64,000 bases of DNA from Xanthomonas rydalmerensis (GTDB lineage Bacteria; Pseudomonadota; Gammaproteobacteria; Xanthomonadales; Xanthomonadaceae): NCBI RefSeq assembly GCF_033170385.1, contig NZ_CP126170.1, positions 3,682,001-3,746,000 of the forward strand, read 5' to 3'. Positions 47,586 to 57,993 of this stretch are shown here, piece by piece. The translations under genes were made by a program, and so were the position numbers. Numbering within the stretch: the stretch's first letter is position 1; every line of letters starts with the position of its first letter. The notes under the pieces were generated by a model. That model made no database searches and was not told the DNA's origin. It saw nothing but the letters and a program-made list of their open reading frames with translations.

Positions 47586-48227
47586 TCAACCCAACGCGGG
47601 CGCCGCCAGCGTGTCGGCGTCCGCGTCGCGCGCGGCCAACGCCTGCATCCGCGTCACCGCACTGGCGAAGGCGCGCAGCACCGCCACGCCGCGCTCGGCG
47701 TAGATCGCATGCAGCGCCTGGTAGTACCACAGCGTGCCCTCACGGCCGGCGGTGAAGCGCTCGAACACTGCCGCCCCGACCTCTGGGTCTTCCAGGTCGG
47801 CGACGATGCTGCGCGCGTTGTAGAGCTTGTCGCAGGCCGACACCAGCAGCACCGCGTCCGGGGCATCGGCCAGATGCGCCAGATACGCCTGCTTGCGGAT
47901 GCGCCAGTCGCGGCGCTTGGCCGGCACGTCCGCGGGCGCCGCCTTGCGCTCGGCGGTGGCGTCGGTGCAGGCCATCACCATGTCGGCCACTGCCTCGCCG
48001 AACTGCGCACGGATCACCGCCTCGTGGCCGGCGCCGCAATCCTCGACCACGTCGTGCAGCAGCGCTGCGATCGCCTGGTCCTCGTCGCCGCCGGCCTCCA
48101 GCACCAGCGTCGACACACCCAGCACGTGACTCAGATACGGCACCGTGCCGCCCTTGCGGAACTGGCCGGCGTGGGCGATGCGCGCGTAGTCCACAGCGCG
48201 CGCGTAGCGTTCGGTGAGAGCAGTCAT
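47586..48227 (-). CDS. HD-domain (p)ppGpp hydrolase-like protein
   Basis: The 213-residue protein has the RelA/SpoT-type N-terminal hydrolase pattern: YARIAHAGQFRKGGTVPYLSHVLGVS, ALLHDVVEDCGAG (HD motif), and LVSACDKLYNARSIVADL with the conserved DKL-N block. It is short, without synthetase, TGS or ACT domains, like MESH1/small alarmone hydrolases. Such enzymes cleave ppGpp or similar nucleotides. It is read in the same direction as the UvrA2 gene 135 bp downstream. Substrate inferred only. Confidence 0.8.
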   Translation of the reverse strand: MTALTERYARAVDYARIAHAGQFRKGGTVPYLSHVLGVSTLVLEAGGDEDQAIAALLHDVVEDCGAGHEAVIRAQFGEAVADMVMACTDATAERKAAPADVPAKRRDWRIRKQAYLAHLADAPDAVLLVSACDKLYNARSIVADLEDPEVGAAVFERFTAGREGTLWYYQALHAIYAERGVAVLRAFASAVTRMQALAARDADADTLAAPALG

Positions 48228-48553
48228 GCGGCGATCCTGACGGAACAGGTCGGCATTATCGCCAAACTTGCCCGCGTAGGCGCGTGCAGGCGAGCGCGGG
48301 CACGGCGGCCGTTCAAGCTGCCCTGCCCCGGCGCTGCATCGCAGACCGCTCGATCGCCACGCCCCGGCTGACGTGCCCGACCTGGCACTGAAAGGCGGCC
48401 TGTAAGCACAACACAGCTGCAGCGCACGCAAGAAGCCCTCGCCTTAGGCAACCGGTTGCTGGTAAGAGATACCAGGCAGGGTCCCTGCGTCCCGCAGCGC
48501 CTGCACATTACTTTTCCCCCGCACCGCGTTAACGTGGCGCTTGGAAAGATAGG
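48228..48553. other. Gene-free intergenic region, 326 bp
   Basis: No coding frame looks real here. The right part (48480-48550) is less GC-rich (ACATTACTTTTCCCCC, GCGTTAACG) and probably contains the promoter of the following small gene. I see no repeat or RNA motif I can name. Confidence 0.4.
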
Positions 48554-48883
48554 ATGGTCTTGCCTAACCTACCGCCCACTCGATACACACGCATGAACGC
48601 AGCGCCGAGGATGCAACCGACCATGATCACCGACACCGCCCACGCCGTGGACGACACCGCCACCGACAGCGCCCCGATCCCGCCGGCCCGCCGTGCCGCC
48701 ATTTCCGGCCGCGCCGCCGCGCACAGCGTGTACCGCTCGCCGCTGTCCGCCGATGACGCCGGCAATGACGCGCTGCGCCTGCGCGAACAACGCGCCAAGC
48801 GCGCGGCGCAGGTCGCCGCGGTCGGCACCGTCGCCGCCCTGGCCGCCGTGGCCCTGATCGCCTGGCGGCGCGCAAGGCGCTGA
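48554..48883 (+). CDS. Small single-pass membrane protein, unknown
   Basis: The longest form is 109 residues; ATGs at 48593 and 48623 are equally reasonable starts. The body is soluble and Ala/Asp-rich with SGRAAAHSVYRSPLSADDAGNDALRLREQRAKRA, followed by one C-terminal helix (AAQVAAVGTVAALAAVALIAW) ending RRARR, a tail-anchored topology. No family recognised. It sits just before the accessory stretch. Confidence 0.55.
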   Translation: MVLPNLPPTRYTRMNAAPRMQPTMITDTAHAVDDTATDSAPIPPARRAAISGRAAAHSVYRSPLSADDAGNDALRLREQRAKRAAQVAAVGTVAALAAVALIAWRRARR

Positions 48884-49208
48884 CCGCGCAACAGCACCAG
48901 GCGTTCCGTATCATGTGCCTTTTCGAGACCAGCAGCTCCTGGCCCAAGGTCACCCGCGAAAACCCGGCTAAGGGCACCCTGAAAGCGGGCGTCTTCCCCG
49001 AAACGAACCGCAGGGCTTTCGCCTGCGCTTGGAGCGCCCGCCAGGAACCGATTAGGCGACGCTTACGTTGAAAGGTGTTGGTGCCTATTTCGTCGATCTA
49101 GGCGTGAAGCGGGCGATGGAGGAGTTACGGGGACATCGGTGGACCGCTGTATCACCTACGCTGAGGCCGCCTTACGCAATGCAGTCAACTTAATCGCCTA
49201 ACCATCGG
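48884..49208. other. Gene-free junction of accessory stretch, 325 bp
   Basis: Base composition falls here relative to the flanks and no protein is discernible. GCGGGCG (about 48988) and CGCCCGC (about 49034) form inverted arms, and TTAGGCGA (49052-49059) is inverted at 49194-49201 (TCGCCTAA) just before the next start codon. These could mark an insertion edge, but no integrase or duplicated target is visible. Confidence 0.4.
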
Positions 49209-49796
49209 ATGCCCACCTACGCTATCGAAGCCCGCTCGTTCTGCGTCGTCGGCATCGCCAGTCACAACTTCTGGGTGCTGCGCGACGAACAAGGCAACGC
49301 ATTGGCGGAACTGCACGGTCTGGCCACCGACCGTGCGACCGGCCATGCCATCCCGATCGGTACCGACGAAGCCCGACACTCTCTGCGCGCCTGGCATTAC
49401 CCGCACACCCATGAGTACGCCCAGTCCATCGGCGCCCAGATCGACTCGACCAGTTTCCTCCGCGACGACCAACCGTCGCGCATCGTCGTGACTGGCGACA
49501 AGGACCATATTCTGGCGCGATGGAACGCTGCCGTGCAGGCAATCGCCGAGCTCAACGCGATGGACCTCGACTATCCGAGGTACGGCATCAAGCTCTTCGG
49601 CAAGACCATCAACAGCAATGCCGCCTACCGAACTTTCGGCGAACTGATGGACGTGCCGGTGCCGGCATTTTATGGTCGGCTAGCACCAGGCCTCGCCAGT
49701 TGCATGCTGGACCGCGAACGCACCGAAGCCTTGCGCTATCGTGAGCAGTCGGCGCTGGATCGGCGAGGCACTCCGTTGATGGGAAACCACGCATAG
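49209..49796 (+). CDS. Orphan protein, possible effector-type enzyme
   Basis: A 195-residue protein beginning MPTYAIEARSFCVVGIASHNFWVLRDEQGNALAELHGLATDRATGHAIPIG, then WNAAVQAIAELNAMDLDYPRYG and KTINSNAAYRTFGELMDVPVP. An early His with a later NSN-x-YRT segment resembles permuted papain-like (NlpC/P60-type) domains found in secreted toxins and phage proteins, but this is pattern reading, not an identification. There is no signal peptide. Its codon use is less GC-rich than the flanking genes, and it lies alone next to mrr. Confidence 0.55.
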   Translation: MPTYAIEARSFCVVGIASHNFWVLRDEQGNALAELHGLATDRATGHAIPIGTDEARHSLRAWHYPHTHEYAQSIGAQIDSTSFLRDDQPSRIVVTGDKDHILARWNAAVQAIAELNAMDLDYPRYGIKLFGKTINSNAAYRTFGELMDVPVPAFYGRLAPGLASCMLDRERTEALRYREQSALDRRGTPLMGNHA

Positions 49797-50065
49797 AACC
49801 CATCCAAAGTACCGCTGGCGGCCAGACCTCCAGCGATAGCTAAGGCGAGGCACGTGCCGAAGCGTTGACATCAGCGCCTGCTCACGAGCACGCAGCTTGC
49901 TCCGCGCTCCTCGACGTCCTATCAACACGTAGACCAAGCAAACTTTTCCAGCGGCGAGTAAACGCGCACCTATCGAACTGGAGAGCCTTCAACCACGGCT
50001 TGATGGAATGGCAGACATTGCCATGCGGAACTGACCGCAGAAAGCAGCCAAATAGTCACTACCGG
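49797..50065. other. Intergenic spacer without clear gene, 269 bp
   Basis: AT-richer than the flanks. A short plus-strand frame (49865-50158) overlaps the end of mrr and shows no family features, so I do not call it. Possibly decayed accessory DNA. Confidence 0.35.
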
Positions 50066-51007
50066 TCAGGCACCGCTCTCCTCAAAGAAATCCGAATCAA
50101 TGCGCTTCAACTCATAGACACCTACCCGGCTGACGCCCACACCGTAGTCAACCATTAACCCAGTCAGTTCTGTGCCGTCGATCAAGATGATCTTGGTGTT
50201 GATCGACTTCACGTAGTCCCGCGCATCACGACTGTAAGTCGATGTGGTGATAAAAACGCCTTTGACCGCGCGCTGTCCTTGGAGCGCTCCAGCGAATTGC
50301 TGGATATCGGGCCGCCCCACCGTTCCCTCCCAGCGCTTAGCCTGGATGTAGATCGCATCCAGCCCCAAACGATCTTCTTTGATGATGCCATCGATGCCGC
50401 CGTCGCCGCTTTTTCCGATCGCGCGACCTGCATCGTCGAGCGAACCGCCATAGCCCATGGCGACCAGCAACTGCACAACCAGCCTCTCGAAAAAAGCTGG
50501 CGATGCCGATTTGACTTGATCAAGCAACTCGAGTTCAAGCCGCTCCCGCAGCGCGCGATAGGCCGATGCCATCTGATCCTCTGGCGTTTGTAGCGTCACC
50601 AAGTCGGAAGATTCCTCAACGGCGCCGGCCTTGACTGGGTCCTGATCCCCGACATTCTCACGCCGCCGGCTACGAAACTCTTTGAACGCCTCGTATCGCA
50701 GCAGTGTTTCCAATCCAACTGATGCCGGATTGGAGGCCAGTAGTTGTAGCCCTTCCGCTGTGATCGTCAGATAGCCACGCTTTGGCGCTTGAACAAGCCC
50801 TGCCTGCTTCAGGTAAGTGTTCGCCCATCCCACTCGGTTGTTGAAGAGTGGCGCTGTACCACTAGGCAGTAGTTCATTGCGCTCTTCTTCGGTGAGCTTG
50901 AACACCTCAGCCAACGTCTCGACAACATCGCGAAGCCGGTGCTCTTTGCGATCTGCGATAAGCCGTAACAACGGCAGCATGATGGTTTGGAAGTCCGGTA
51001 TCGCCAC
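50066..51007 (-). CDS. mrr: Mrr-type modified-DNA restriction endonuclease
   Basis: The 313-residue protein has the Mrr architecture: an N-terminal winged-helix (MLPLLRLIADRKEHRLRDVVETLAEVF… NRVGWANTYLKQAGLVQAPKRGYLTIT) and a C-terminal PD-(D/E)xK nuclease (FFERLVVQLLVAMGYGGSLDD… GDGGIDGIIKEDRLGLDAIYIQAKRW, with D-x15-QAK as the catalytic core). Mrr enzymes cut methylated foreign DNA. It has a single-gene layout and lower GC than its neighbours, fitting horizontal arrival of a defence gene. The minus strand start ATG 51007 gives the canonical N-terminus (MAIPDFQTIMLPLL). Confidence 0.92.
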   Translation of the reverse strand: MAIPDFQTIMLPLLRLIADRKEHRLRDVVETLAEVFKLTEEERNELLPSGTAPLFNNRVGWANTYLKQAGLVQAPKRGYLTITAEGLQLLASNPASVGLETLLRYEAFKEFRSRRRENVGDQDPVKAGAVEESSDLVTLQTPEDQMASAYRALRERLELELLDQVKSASPAFFERLVVQLLVAMGYGGSLDDAGRAIGKSGDGGIDGIIKEDRLGLDAIYIQAKRWEGTVGRPDIQQFAGALQGQRAVKGVFITTSTYSRDARDYVKSINTKIILIDGTELTGLMVDYGVGVSRVGVYELKRIDSDFFEESGA

Positions 51008-51236
51008 AAAGCCCCCGATCCTGAAGAACAGTTCCTTAGAAGGTAACCATTCTAGATCAGCAAGGCATCCGAGTACCTGCCATCAGCAAGCCGGAATGCG
51101 CTGCTCTCACAGCACTGACAGCGCCAATGGCTGATGCGATCCCTGACCAATCGCAACGTAAAGGACTTCGTGTAGCCAATCTTTAAAGCGGTAGCATCTC
51201 AAGATTCAAAATACAAAACATGTTTGAGAGAATTGC
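51008..51236. other. AT-rich spacer between mrr and GGDEF gene
   Basis: This 229-bp stretch is clearly poorer in G+C (for example TCAAGATTCAAAATACAAAA near 51200) and contains the mrr promoter region. No gene is visible. It marks the right edge of the accessory stretch. Confidence 0.45.
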
Positions 51237-53495
51237 TCAAGCCACACCTTGCCCCGCCACAAACACCACCCCATCGCCCCCACCCCCACTCTGCAGCAAC
51301 CGCCCCTCTGCCTCCAGCGCCTCCAGCGACACATCGGCGCCGAGATCAGTCGCCCCACCTTCCAACGTCAACCCCACCCAGCGATCGCGGCCGGCATGCT
51401 TGGCGCGGTACAGGGCGGCGTCGGCGATGCGCAGGCTCAGCGGCCAGTCGCCGCCGGGGTGGGCGGGGAACAGGCTCACGCCCATCGACACGGTGAGGGC
51501 GATGCGTCCGGCTGGGCGCATCAGAGGGTCGACCTGCAGGCGTTCGCGTAGGCGGCGGAACAGGCGCGGGGCGTCGGCCAGGGTGCCGCCGGGGCAGATC
51601 CACAGGAACTCTTCGCCGCCCCAGCGGGCGATGACGTCGGAGTTGCGCGCGCACTCGCGCAGCAGGTCGCCCAGGTGCATCAGCGCGTGGTCGCCGCCTT
51701 CGTGGCCGTGCAGGTCGTTGACGCGCTTGAAGTGGTCGATGTCCAGCAGGGCGATCAGCAGCGGTTCCTGCGTACGTTCTGGCGTCGCGGCCGCCTCGCG
51801 CGCCTGCAGCCAGGCGGTGACGTAGCGTCGGTTGCGCAGTCCGGTGAGCGCGTCCTCTTCGCTCTGGCGGCGGATGGTGGCGGTGAGCTGTTCCAGTTCG
51901 CGGTGCTGGGTGTGGATCTCGTCGTTCTTGCGCGCCAGCTCGGCGTTGACGCGCCGGCGTATGCGGCCTTCGCGCACCTTCAGCAGGAAGAAGCCGGCCA
52001 GCGCCAGCAGTGCGGCCAGCAGGCCGTAGAGCACGCTGCGCTGGCGCTGTTCGCGCGCCTGCAGTTGCGCGTAGGCGGCCTGTTCGGCGGCGCGGGTGCG
52101 GCCGAGCGCAGCCAGTTCGCTCTTCTTGCGCGCTAGGTCCACCGCCGACTCGAGCTGCGCGATGCGGGTCTTGGATTCGACGTTCACCGCTTCGTCGTTG
52201 ACCGCCTTGTACTCGCGCATCAGCGCCAGCGCTTCACGGTCGCGGCCGAGCGCGTCGAGGTTGTCGATCATGCGTGGATACAGTTCCAGCCGCCGCGTCA
52301 CGTTGTCCGACTGCGCGAACAGTTGCCGCGAACGCTCGAACGCGGCGGCCGCGGCGTCGCGCTGGCCGAGGTCGGCCAGGGTGGCGCCGAGGGTGGAGTA
52401 GACGATAGCCCCTTCGCCGTTGTCGCCGTGATCGCCGTTGTGCGCGGCGTTCTCCAGCGCTGCGGCGGCTTCGCGCAGCAAAGGCAAGGCCTCCTGTGGG
52501 CGATGCTGGCTGGACAGCACATTGGCGAGGTTGTTGAGCGGACCGATCAGCGAAGCGTTGCCGTCGGCGCGCGCCGCCACCAGCGCCTGCCGGTAGATGG
52601 CCTCGGCGTGCTGCAGCTCGCTGGCGCCTTCGTAGGCCGCGCCCAGATTGCCAAGTACGGCTGCGCGCGGTAGCCCCTTGCGGGGCTTAGCGTCATAGGC
52701 GGCCAGCGCACGCTGGCCGTAGGCGATCGCCTTCTCCCATTCGTGCGCGTAGATGAACACCGCGGTGGCGTTGTGCAGCATGGCGGCGTCGTCCGGTTTG
52801 CCCAGCGCCTTGCCCACCCGCTCCACCTCGAGCAGGGCGGCGATGGCGTCGGGCATGCGACCCTGCTGCGAGGTCACCACGAACACAATCTGGTTGGCGT
52901 TGTATTCCACCAGGTCGGGATGCTTGCGCACCTTGGACAGGGCGATGCGGGCCACGCGCAAGGCGTCGTCCTGCGCGCCCATCCGGTAGTAGGACGCGGC
53001 CAGCTGCCGCCACAATTCGGCGATCTGCGGCTCGTCCGGTAGTTCCTTCTCCAGCCGCCGCATCTCGGCTTCGAGTTCGGCAATGCGCGCGGCGTTGCGC
53101 GGCTGCCAGATGGCGCCGTTGAGCTTTTTGAACAGACGCACCCGCTGCTGCGGCGACAACGGCTGTGTGCGCAGGGCCGAGCCGAGGGTGACCACCGTCT
53201 CCGGCTTGCCGGCGGCGGACGCCGCGTCCACCAGTTCCAGGCCGAGGGGAATCAAGCCCCGCTTGTCGGCCGCAGCCTCCCACGCCGGCATACCCATGCG
53301 TAGCGCGGCCGCCGGGTCTTCGGCGCGCACGGCCTCTACGCAGGCCGGCAAGGCCTGCGCTGGCGCACAGGCGGGCGTTACCACCGTCTGTGCCGACGCG
53401 TTCGGCGCGAGCACAACCCACCACAGCAGCGCTCCGAGCGACTGCCAAACCAAGCGACTGCGCACTGCATTCTCCCCCAAGATGCCACGGCCCAC
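51237..53495 (-). CDS. TPR-containing GGDEF diguanylate cyclase
   Basis: The 752-residue protein has a signal/anchor sequence (SLGALLWWVVLAPNASA), a periplasmic domain of TPR-type repeats (about 150-420, e.g. AVLGNLGAAYEGASELQHAEAIYRQAL), one membrane helix (SVLYGLLAALLALAGFFLL, about 515-533), a coiled linker and a C-terminal GGDEF domain. The active motif is RWGGEEF and the inhibitory I-site RNSD lies five residues before it, so it is predicted to make c-di-GMP under product control. No EAL or HD-GYP domain. The stimulus is unknown. Confidence 0.9.
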   Translation of the reverse strand: MGRGILGENAVRSRLVWQSLGALLWWVVLAPNASAQTVVTPACAPAQALPACVEAVRAEDPAAALRMGMPAWEAAADKRGLIPLGLELVDAASAAGKPETVVTLGSALRTQPLSPQQRVRLFKKLNGAIWQPRNAARIAELEAEMRRLEKELPDEPQIAELWRQLAASYYRMGAQDDALRVARIALSKVRKHPDLVEYNANQIVFVVTSQQGRMPDAIAALLEVERVGKALGKPDDAAMLHNATAVFIYAHEWEKAIAYGQRALAAYDAKPRKGLPRAAVLGNLGAAYEGASELQHAEAIYRQALVAARADGNASLIGPLNNLANVLSSQHRPQEALPLLREAAAALENAAHNGDHGDNGEGAIVYSTLGATLADLGQRDAAAAAFERSRQLFAQSDNVTRRLELYPRMIDNLDALGRDREALALMREYKAVNDEAVNVESKTRIAQLESAVDLARKKSELAALGRTRAAEQAAYAQLQAREQRQRSVLYGLLAALLALAGFFLLKVREGRIRRRVNAELARKNDEIHTQHRELEQLTATIRRQSEEDALTGLRNRRYVTAWLQAREAAATPERTQEPLLIALLDIDHFKRVNDLHGHEGGDHALMHLGDLLRECARNSDVIARWGGEEFLWICPGGTLADAPRLFRRLRERLQVDPLMRPAGRIALTVSMGVSLFPAHPGGDWPLSLRIADAALYRAKHAGRDRWVGLTLEGGATDLGADVSLEALEAEGRLLQSGGGGDGVVFVAGQGVA

Positions 53496-53768
53496 GCCGG
53501 AGTCCTGGGCGCGGCGGCTGCCGGCGCAATCTGGTTCCCCGCGTGTCGCTGTCGATGTGCAGCGACGCCGATCCGTGCGCTGCTATCGGCTGCACTGGCG
53601 ATTTCTTGAGCCCCGCTCGTCCACCCTCACCCGCCAAACATCGGCGGCGGTCTGCCTTCCCACATGTGCTACGCATGCGGCGAAAACGCGCCATGTCCAA
53701 TTCCGCATGCCCGCTCACGCATCCGTCGCGACAACACCGACGCGAAGACGAAGACCCGCGCCTTGTAC

Positions 53769-55004
53769 CTAAACCGGGGGCAATTGCCGCAGTTGCTCGG
53801 CGCTGGGGAAGCTGCGCACGCGATAGCGCGGCGGATACAGGGTCGGCTGACGCTCCATCAGCGCACCGAGCAAGGCGAATGCCGGCTCCCACTCCGCAAC
53901 CGTCACATCCGCTTCGCCGTCCTCGCGCGGGACGACGAAGGCGATGTGGTCGGTCCTGGGCAGCAAGGTGTCCACGCCCTCGGTCCAGGTGCCGACCGAC
54001 ACCTGCCGCGTGCCGTCGTGACGGTCCTGGTAGACGTTGAACGAGGCCACGAACACATCCACGTCGTTGGCCTCGTGCAGCTTGTCGAGCAGCGCCTTCT
54101 GGCCGGCGTAGGCGGGCGTATCCAGCATCCGCCGCAGGTCGGCCTGGCGCTGCCGGTGCTCGGGCGCAGTCAGCGCGAACGGCACGATGCGGCGCGCGTC
54201 GTCGTAGGTGAAGGCCAGCCAGGAGATGCAGCGGCCATGCTCGGCCGCTTGCAGGCTCAGTTCCAGCATGAGGGCCATGGCCACGTTGTCGCGCTCGCCG
54301 ACCACCAGCAGGCAATCGCGCGTGGGCAGCATGAACACCGGGCGCCCCGCCACCGGCGCGCGATGCAGCACGTCCGGCAGCAAGGCGCGGCTGGTGTCGT
54401 AGGCGTCGTACCAGGCGCCGCGGAACACGCCGGGAGCGACTTCGGCGAAACGGTCCTCGGTGGCGTCGCGCAGGTTGTCGCGGGCGATGGCCAGGCCCTC
54501 GTCCAGGGAGATGCCCCACTCCGGCCGCGGCCCGGCGATCAGGGTGGACGTCGAATCGGGCAGGTCCAGCGCCAGCAGCTCGACGCAATCCTCGCCGATG
54601 TCGCGGCAGGCATAGGGGAACGGCACGTCCATGCCCTTCTCGCACCGCTGCTCCAGGCGCAGGTCCTCGAACATGCCGCGGTTGCGGATCACCGGCATCA
54701 GCGTGGCGCGCAGTTCCTCGAAGCTACGCTGCTGGCGGCTCTCCTCCTGCTCGTTGAGGAAGGCGGCGACATAGCTGTGCAGCGCCTCGTCGCGCCGACG
54801 CCGATCGGCGTGGGTATAGGCGTGGTAGGCATTGTGCAGGTGGATGGTGCGGCCGTTCTGGCCGACCAGGCGGAACGCGTCCGGCTGGTACGTCAGGGGT
54901 TCGGCATAGCCGCGCGCCTGCAGCGTCTCCAGGAACAAGCGCGCGAACGCATCCGGGCCAGGCGGCTTGCGGTTGAACAGCGTGTCGAACAGGCCATTGA
55001 ACAT
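53769..55004 (-). CDS. DUF1444-like conserved protein
   Basis: The 411-residue protein starts FNGLFDTLFNRKPPGPDAFARLFLETLQARGYAEPLTYQPDAFRLVGQNGRTIHLHNAYHAY, similar in style to DUF1444 (YtpQ-type) proteins, with an ALL-type repeat unit and conserved LLALDLPDSTSTLIAGPRPEWG and VFMLPTRDCLLVVGERDN. Function unknown, cytosolic. The ATG at 55004 has AAGGAAGA about 7 bases upstream; longer alternatives run into the preceding terminator. It lies downstream of purA on the same strand. Confidence 0.7.
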   Translation of the reverse strand: MFNGLFDTLFNRKPPGPDAFARLFLETLQARGYAEPLTYQPDAFRLVGQNGRTIHLHNAYHAYTHADRRRRDEALHSYVAAFLNEQEESRQQRSFEELRATLMPVIRNRGMFEDLRLEQRCEKGMDVPFPYACRDIGEDCVELLALDLPDSTSTLIAGPRPEWGISLDEGLAIARDNLRDATEDRFAEVAPGVFRGAWYDAYDTSRALLPDVLHRAPVAGRPVFMLPTRDCLLVVGERDNVAMALMLELSLQAAEHGRCISWLAFTYDDARRIVPFALTAPEHRQRQADLRRMLDTPAYAGQKALLDKLHEANDVDVFVASFNVYQDRHDGTRQVSVGTWTEGVDTLLPRTDHIAFVVPREDGEADVTVAEWEPAFALLGALMERQPTLYPPRYRVRSFPSAEQLRQLPPV

Positions 55005-55090
55005 CGGCGGTCTTCCTTGGAGTCGGGTGCGCACAACGCGCCGTCGCAGGCGCATGGCGCGGGTGGCTGCGGGCCCGCCATCCTCTCGCA

Positions 55091-55116
55091 AAAAAGCCCC
55101 GCCGAGGCGGGGCTTT
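55091..55116 (-). terminator. Intrinsic terminator of purA
   Basis: AAAGCCCCGCC (55093-55103) and GGCGGGGCTTT (55106-55116) give an 11-bp perfect repeat. Read on the minus strand the stem is followed by a run of six T (TTTTTTGCG). It lies 27 bp beyond the purA stop and separates purA from the DUF1444-like gene. Confidence 0.92.
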
Positions 55117-55142
55117 CGTGAACGCCGCAGCGCGCGCCAGGA

Positions 55143-56618
<1,476 letters not shown>

Positions 56619-56702
56619 TTATCCGGGTTTTGGGTGGCGGTCACCACCCCTTCCCCCGCCGCGTTCAGCGACCTGCCCGACGGCAGCACTCGGGATGCGG
56701 GG

Positions 56703-56888
56703 TCAGCCGCGAACCCATAGCAAGGCGATCAACCCCACCGCCAGGGCCACCCCGCCAGCGATCCGCAATTGTGTGGTCGGCATGGCCAACATCTGCTGCA
56801 CCATCCGCTTCCAGGCCTCCGGCGCCACCAGCAGGATCAGGCCTTCGAAGACGACGACCAGGCACACCGCGGCGATCAGATCGTGCAT
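56703..56888 (-). CDS. yjeT: YjeT-like DUF2065 membrane protein
   Basis: A 61-residue protein with two membrane helices (residues 4-24 and 43-58) and the DUF2065 pattern FEGLILLVAPEAWKRMVQQMLAMPTTQLRIAGGVALAVGLIALLW. The gene order hflK-hflC-yjeT-purA is conserved in gammaproteobacteria, which supports the call. Function unknown. Confidence 0.88.
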   Translation of the reverse strand: MHDLIAAVCLVVVFEGLILLVAPEAWKRMVQQMLAMPTTQLRIAGGVALAVGLIALLWVRG

Positions 56889-56946
56889 GGAGTCTCACAG
56901 GCAGAAGGAGATGGCGTGTGCGCGTCAGCTGGAGAGCCCGCATCCT

Positions 56947-57040
56947 GTAGGATGCGGCTTCAGCCGCGACAGGGTCTCCCAGAAAAGTCCGGACGCGGCA
57001 GGCGTTCCGCGAACCCTGTCGCGGCTGAAGCCGCTCCTAC
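56947..57040. repeat. REP palindrome, family A, imperfect
   Basis: A family A copy: left arm GTAGGATGCGGCTTCAGCCG, right arm ending GCTGAAGCCGCTCCTAC, with a long 47-bp spacer. It lies between hflC and yjeT and could form a stable mRNA hairpin attenuating or stabilising the hflKC transcript. Confidence 0.85.
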
Positions 57041-57091
57041 AAAGGAAGGCGGCTGCGGCCAACCGATAACGGGACCGGGAACCCGCTCTTA

Positions 57092-57125
57092 CGAATCCCC
57101 AATCCCAACTCCCCAATCCCCGCCC
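57092..57125 (-). repeat. G-rich repeat, family B, after hflC
   Basis: Complement of the GGGGATT-type repeat (CGAATCCCCAATCCCAACTC), ending a few bases below the hflC stop. Its inner boundary CTTACGAATCCCC on the plus strand matches that of the other copies. Confidence 0.75.
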
Positions 57126-57126
57126 C

Positions 57127-57993
57127 TCAGCGATCGCTCTTGAGGTACTGCAGGAACGGATCGTTCTTGTCGAGCACGATCACGCCGTTGCCGTCGGCCA
57201 TGGCGCCGCGATAGGCCTCCAGGCTGCGGTAGAAGGCGTAGAACGACGGGTCGGCGGAGCCGGCCTTGCCGTAGACGCTGGCCGCCTCGGCATCGCCTTC
57301 GCCGCGCAGCTTCTGTGCATCGCGCTCGGCCTCGGCGACCAGCACCGTGCTCTCGCGGTCGGCCTGGGCACGGATGGTCAGCGCCTGCTCCTCGCCCTCG
57401 GCGCGGAGCTTGGCCGCTTCCTGCTTGCGCTGCGCGCGCATGCGCTCGTACACGTCGGTGATCACCTGGCTGTCGGTCGGCAGGTCGATCTGCTTGATGC
57501 GCAGGTCGACGATCTGCATGCCCAGGGTCTTGCTCGCCGCGTTGATCGCCACCAGCTGCTTGGCGATCAGTTCGCTGCGGTCGCCGGACACCAGCTGCTG
57601 CAGGGTGCGCGAGTTGATCTGGTTGCGCAGCGAATCGGTGATGATCGGCGCCAGCAGGCTGTTGGCCACCTTCTCGTCGCCGCCCTGGGTGGCGCGGTAG
57701 AAGGCACGGACGTCGGAGATGTAGCCGATGGCGAAGAAGCTGACGCTGACGTCCTTCTGCTCGGCGGTGAAGTAGCGCGCCGGGGTGGTGTCGATCACCT
57801 GAAAGCGGCGGTCGAACATGCGCACCGACTCCACCAGCGGCACCTTGAAGTGCAGGCCCGGCTTGAGGTCGGCACGCACCACGCGGCCCAGGTTCAGCAC
57901 CATCGCCGCCTTGTCCTCGGGCACCACGAATACCGAGCTGAGCAGCGCGAACAGCGCGACGACGGCAATGCCCGCCCACAATGACAATTTCAT
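57127..57993 (-). CDS. hflC: HflC, SPFH modulator of FtsH
   Basis: The 288-residue protein has an N-terminal membrane helix (AGIAVVALFALLSSVFVV), the SPFH domain (EDKAAMVLNLGRVVRADLKPGLHFKVPLVESVRMFDRRFQVIDTTPARYFTAEQKDVSVSFFAIGYISD) and a coiled-coil region with ALTIRAQADRESTVLVAEAERDAQKLRGEGDAEAA. With HflK it forms a large cap around FtsH and limits its proteolysis. Its ATG overlaps the hflK stop by 4 bp, keeping the pair coupled. Confidence 0.95.
   Translation of the reverse strand: MKLSLWAGIAVVALFALLSSVFVVPEDKAAMVLNLGRVVRADLKPGLHFKVPLVESVRMFDRRFQVIDTTPARYFTAEQKDVSVSFFAIGYISDVRAFYRATQGGDEKVANSLLAPIITDSLRNQINSRTLQQLVSGDRSELIAKQLVAINAASKTLGMQIVDLRIKQIDLPTDSQVITDVYERMRAQRKQEAAKLRAEGEEQALTIRAQADRESTVLVAEAERDAQKLRGEGDAEAASVYGKAGSADPSFYAFYRSLEAYRGAMADGNGVIVLDKNDPFLQYLKSDR

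Noticed and set aside
44880..48371. 1163-codon plus-strand frame over uvrA2
   Set aside because: It is antisense to UvrA2 and the HD gene and is rich in Gln, Arg and His without domains.
49052..49201. Integron attC site from the inverted TTAGGCGA
   Set aside because: The order of the RYYYAAC and GTTRRRY-type cores is wrong for a single attC and no integrase is near.
49865..50158. 97-codon plus-strand frame overlapping the end of mrr
   Set aside because: No family features, overlaps a clear gene on the other strand and lacks a ribosome site.
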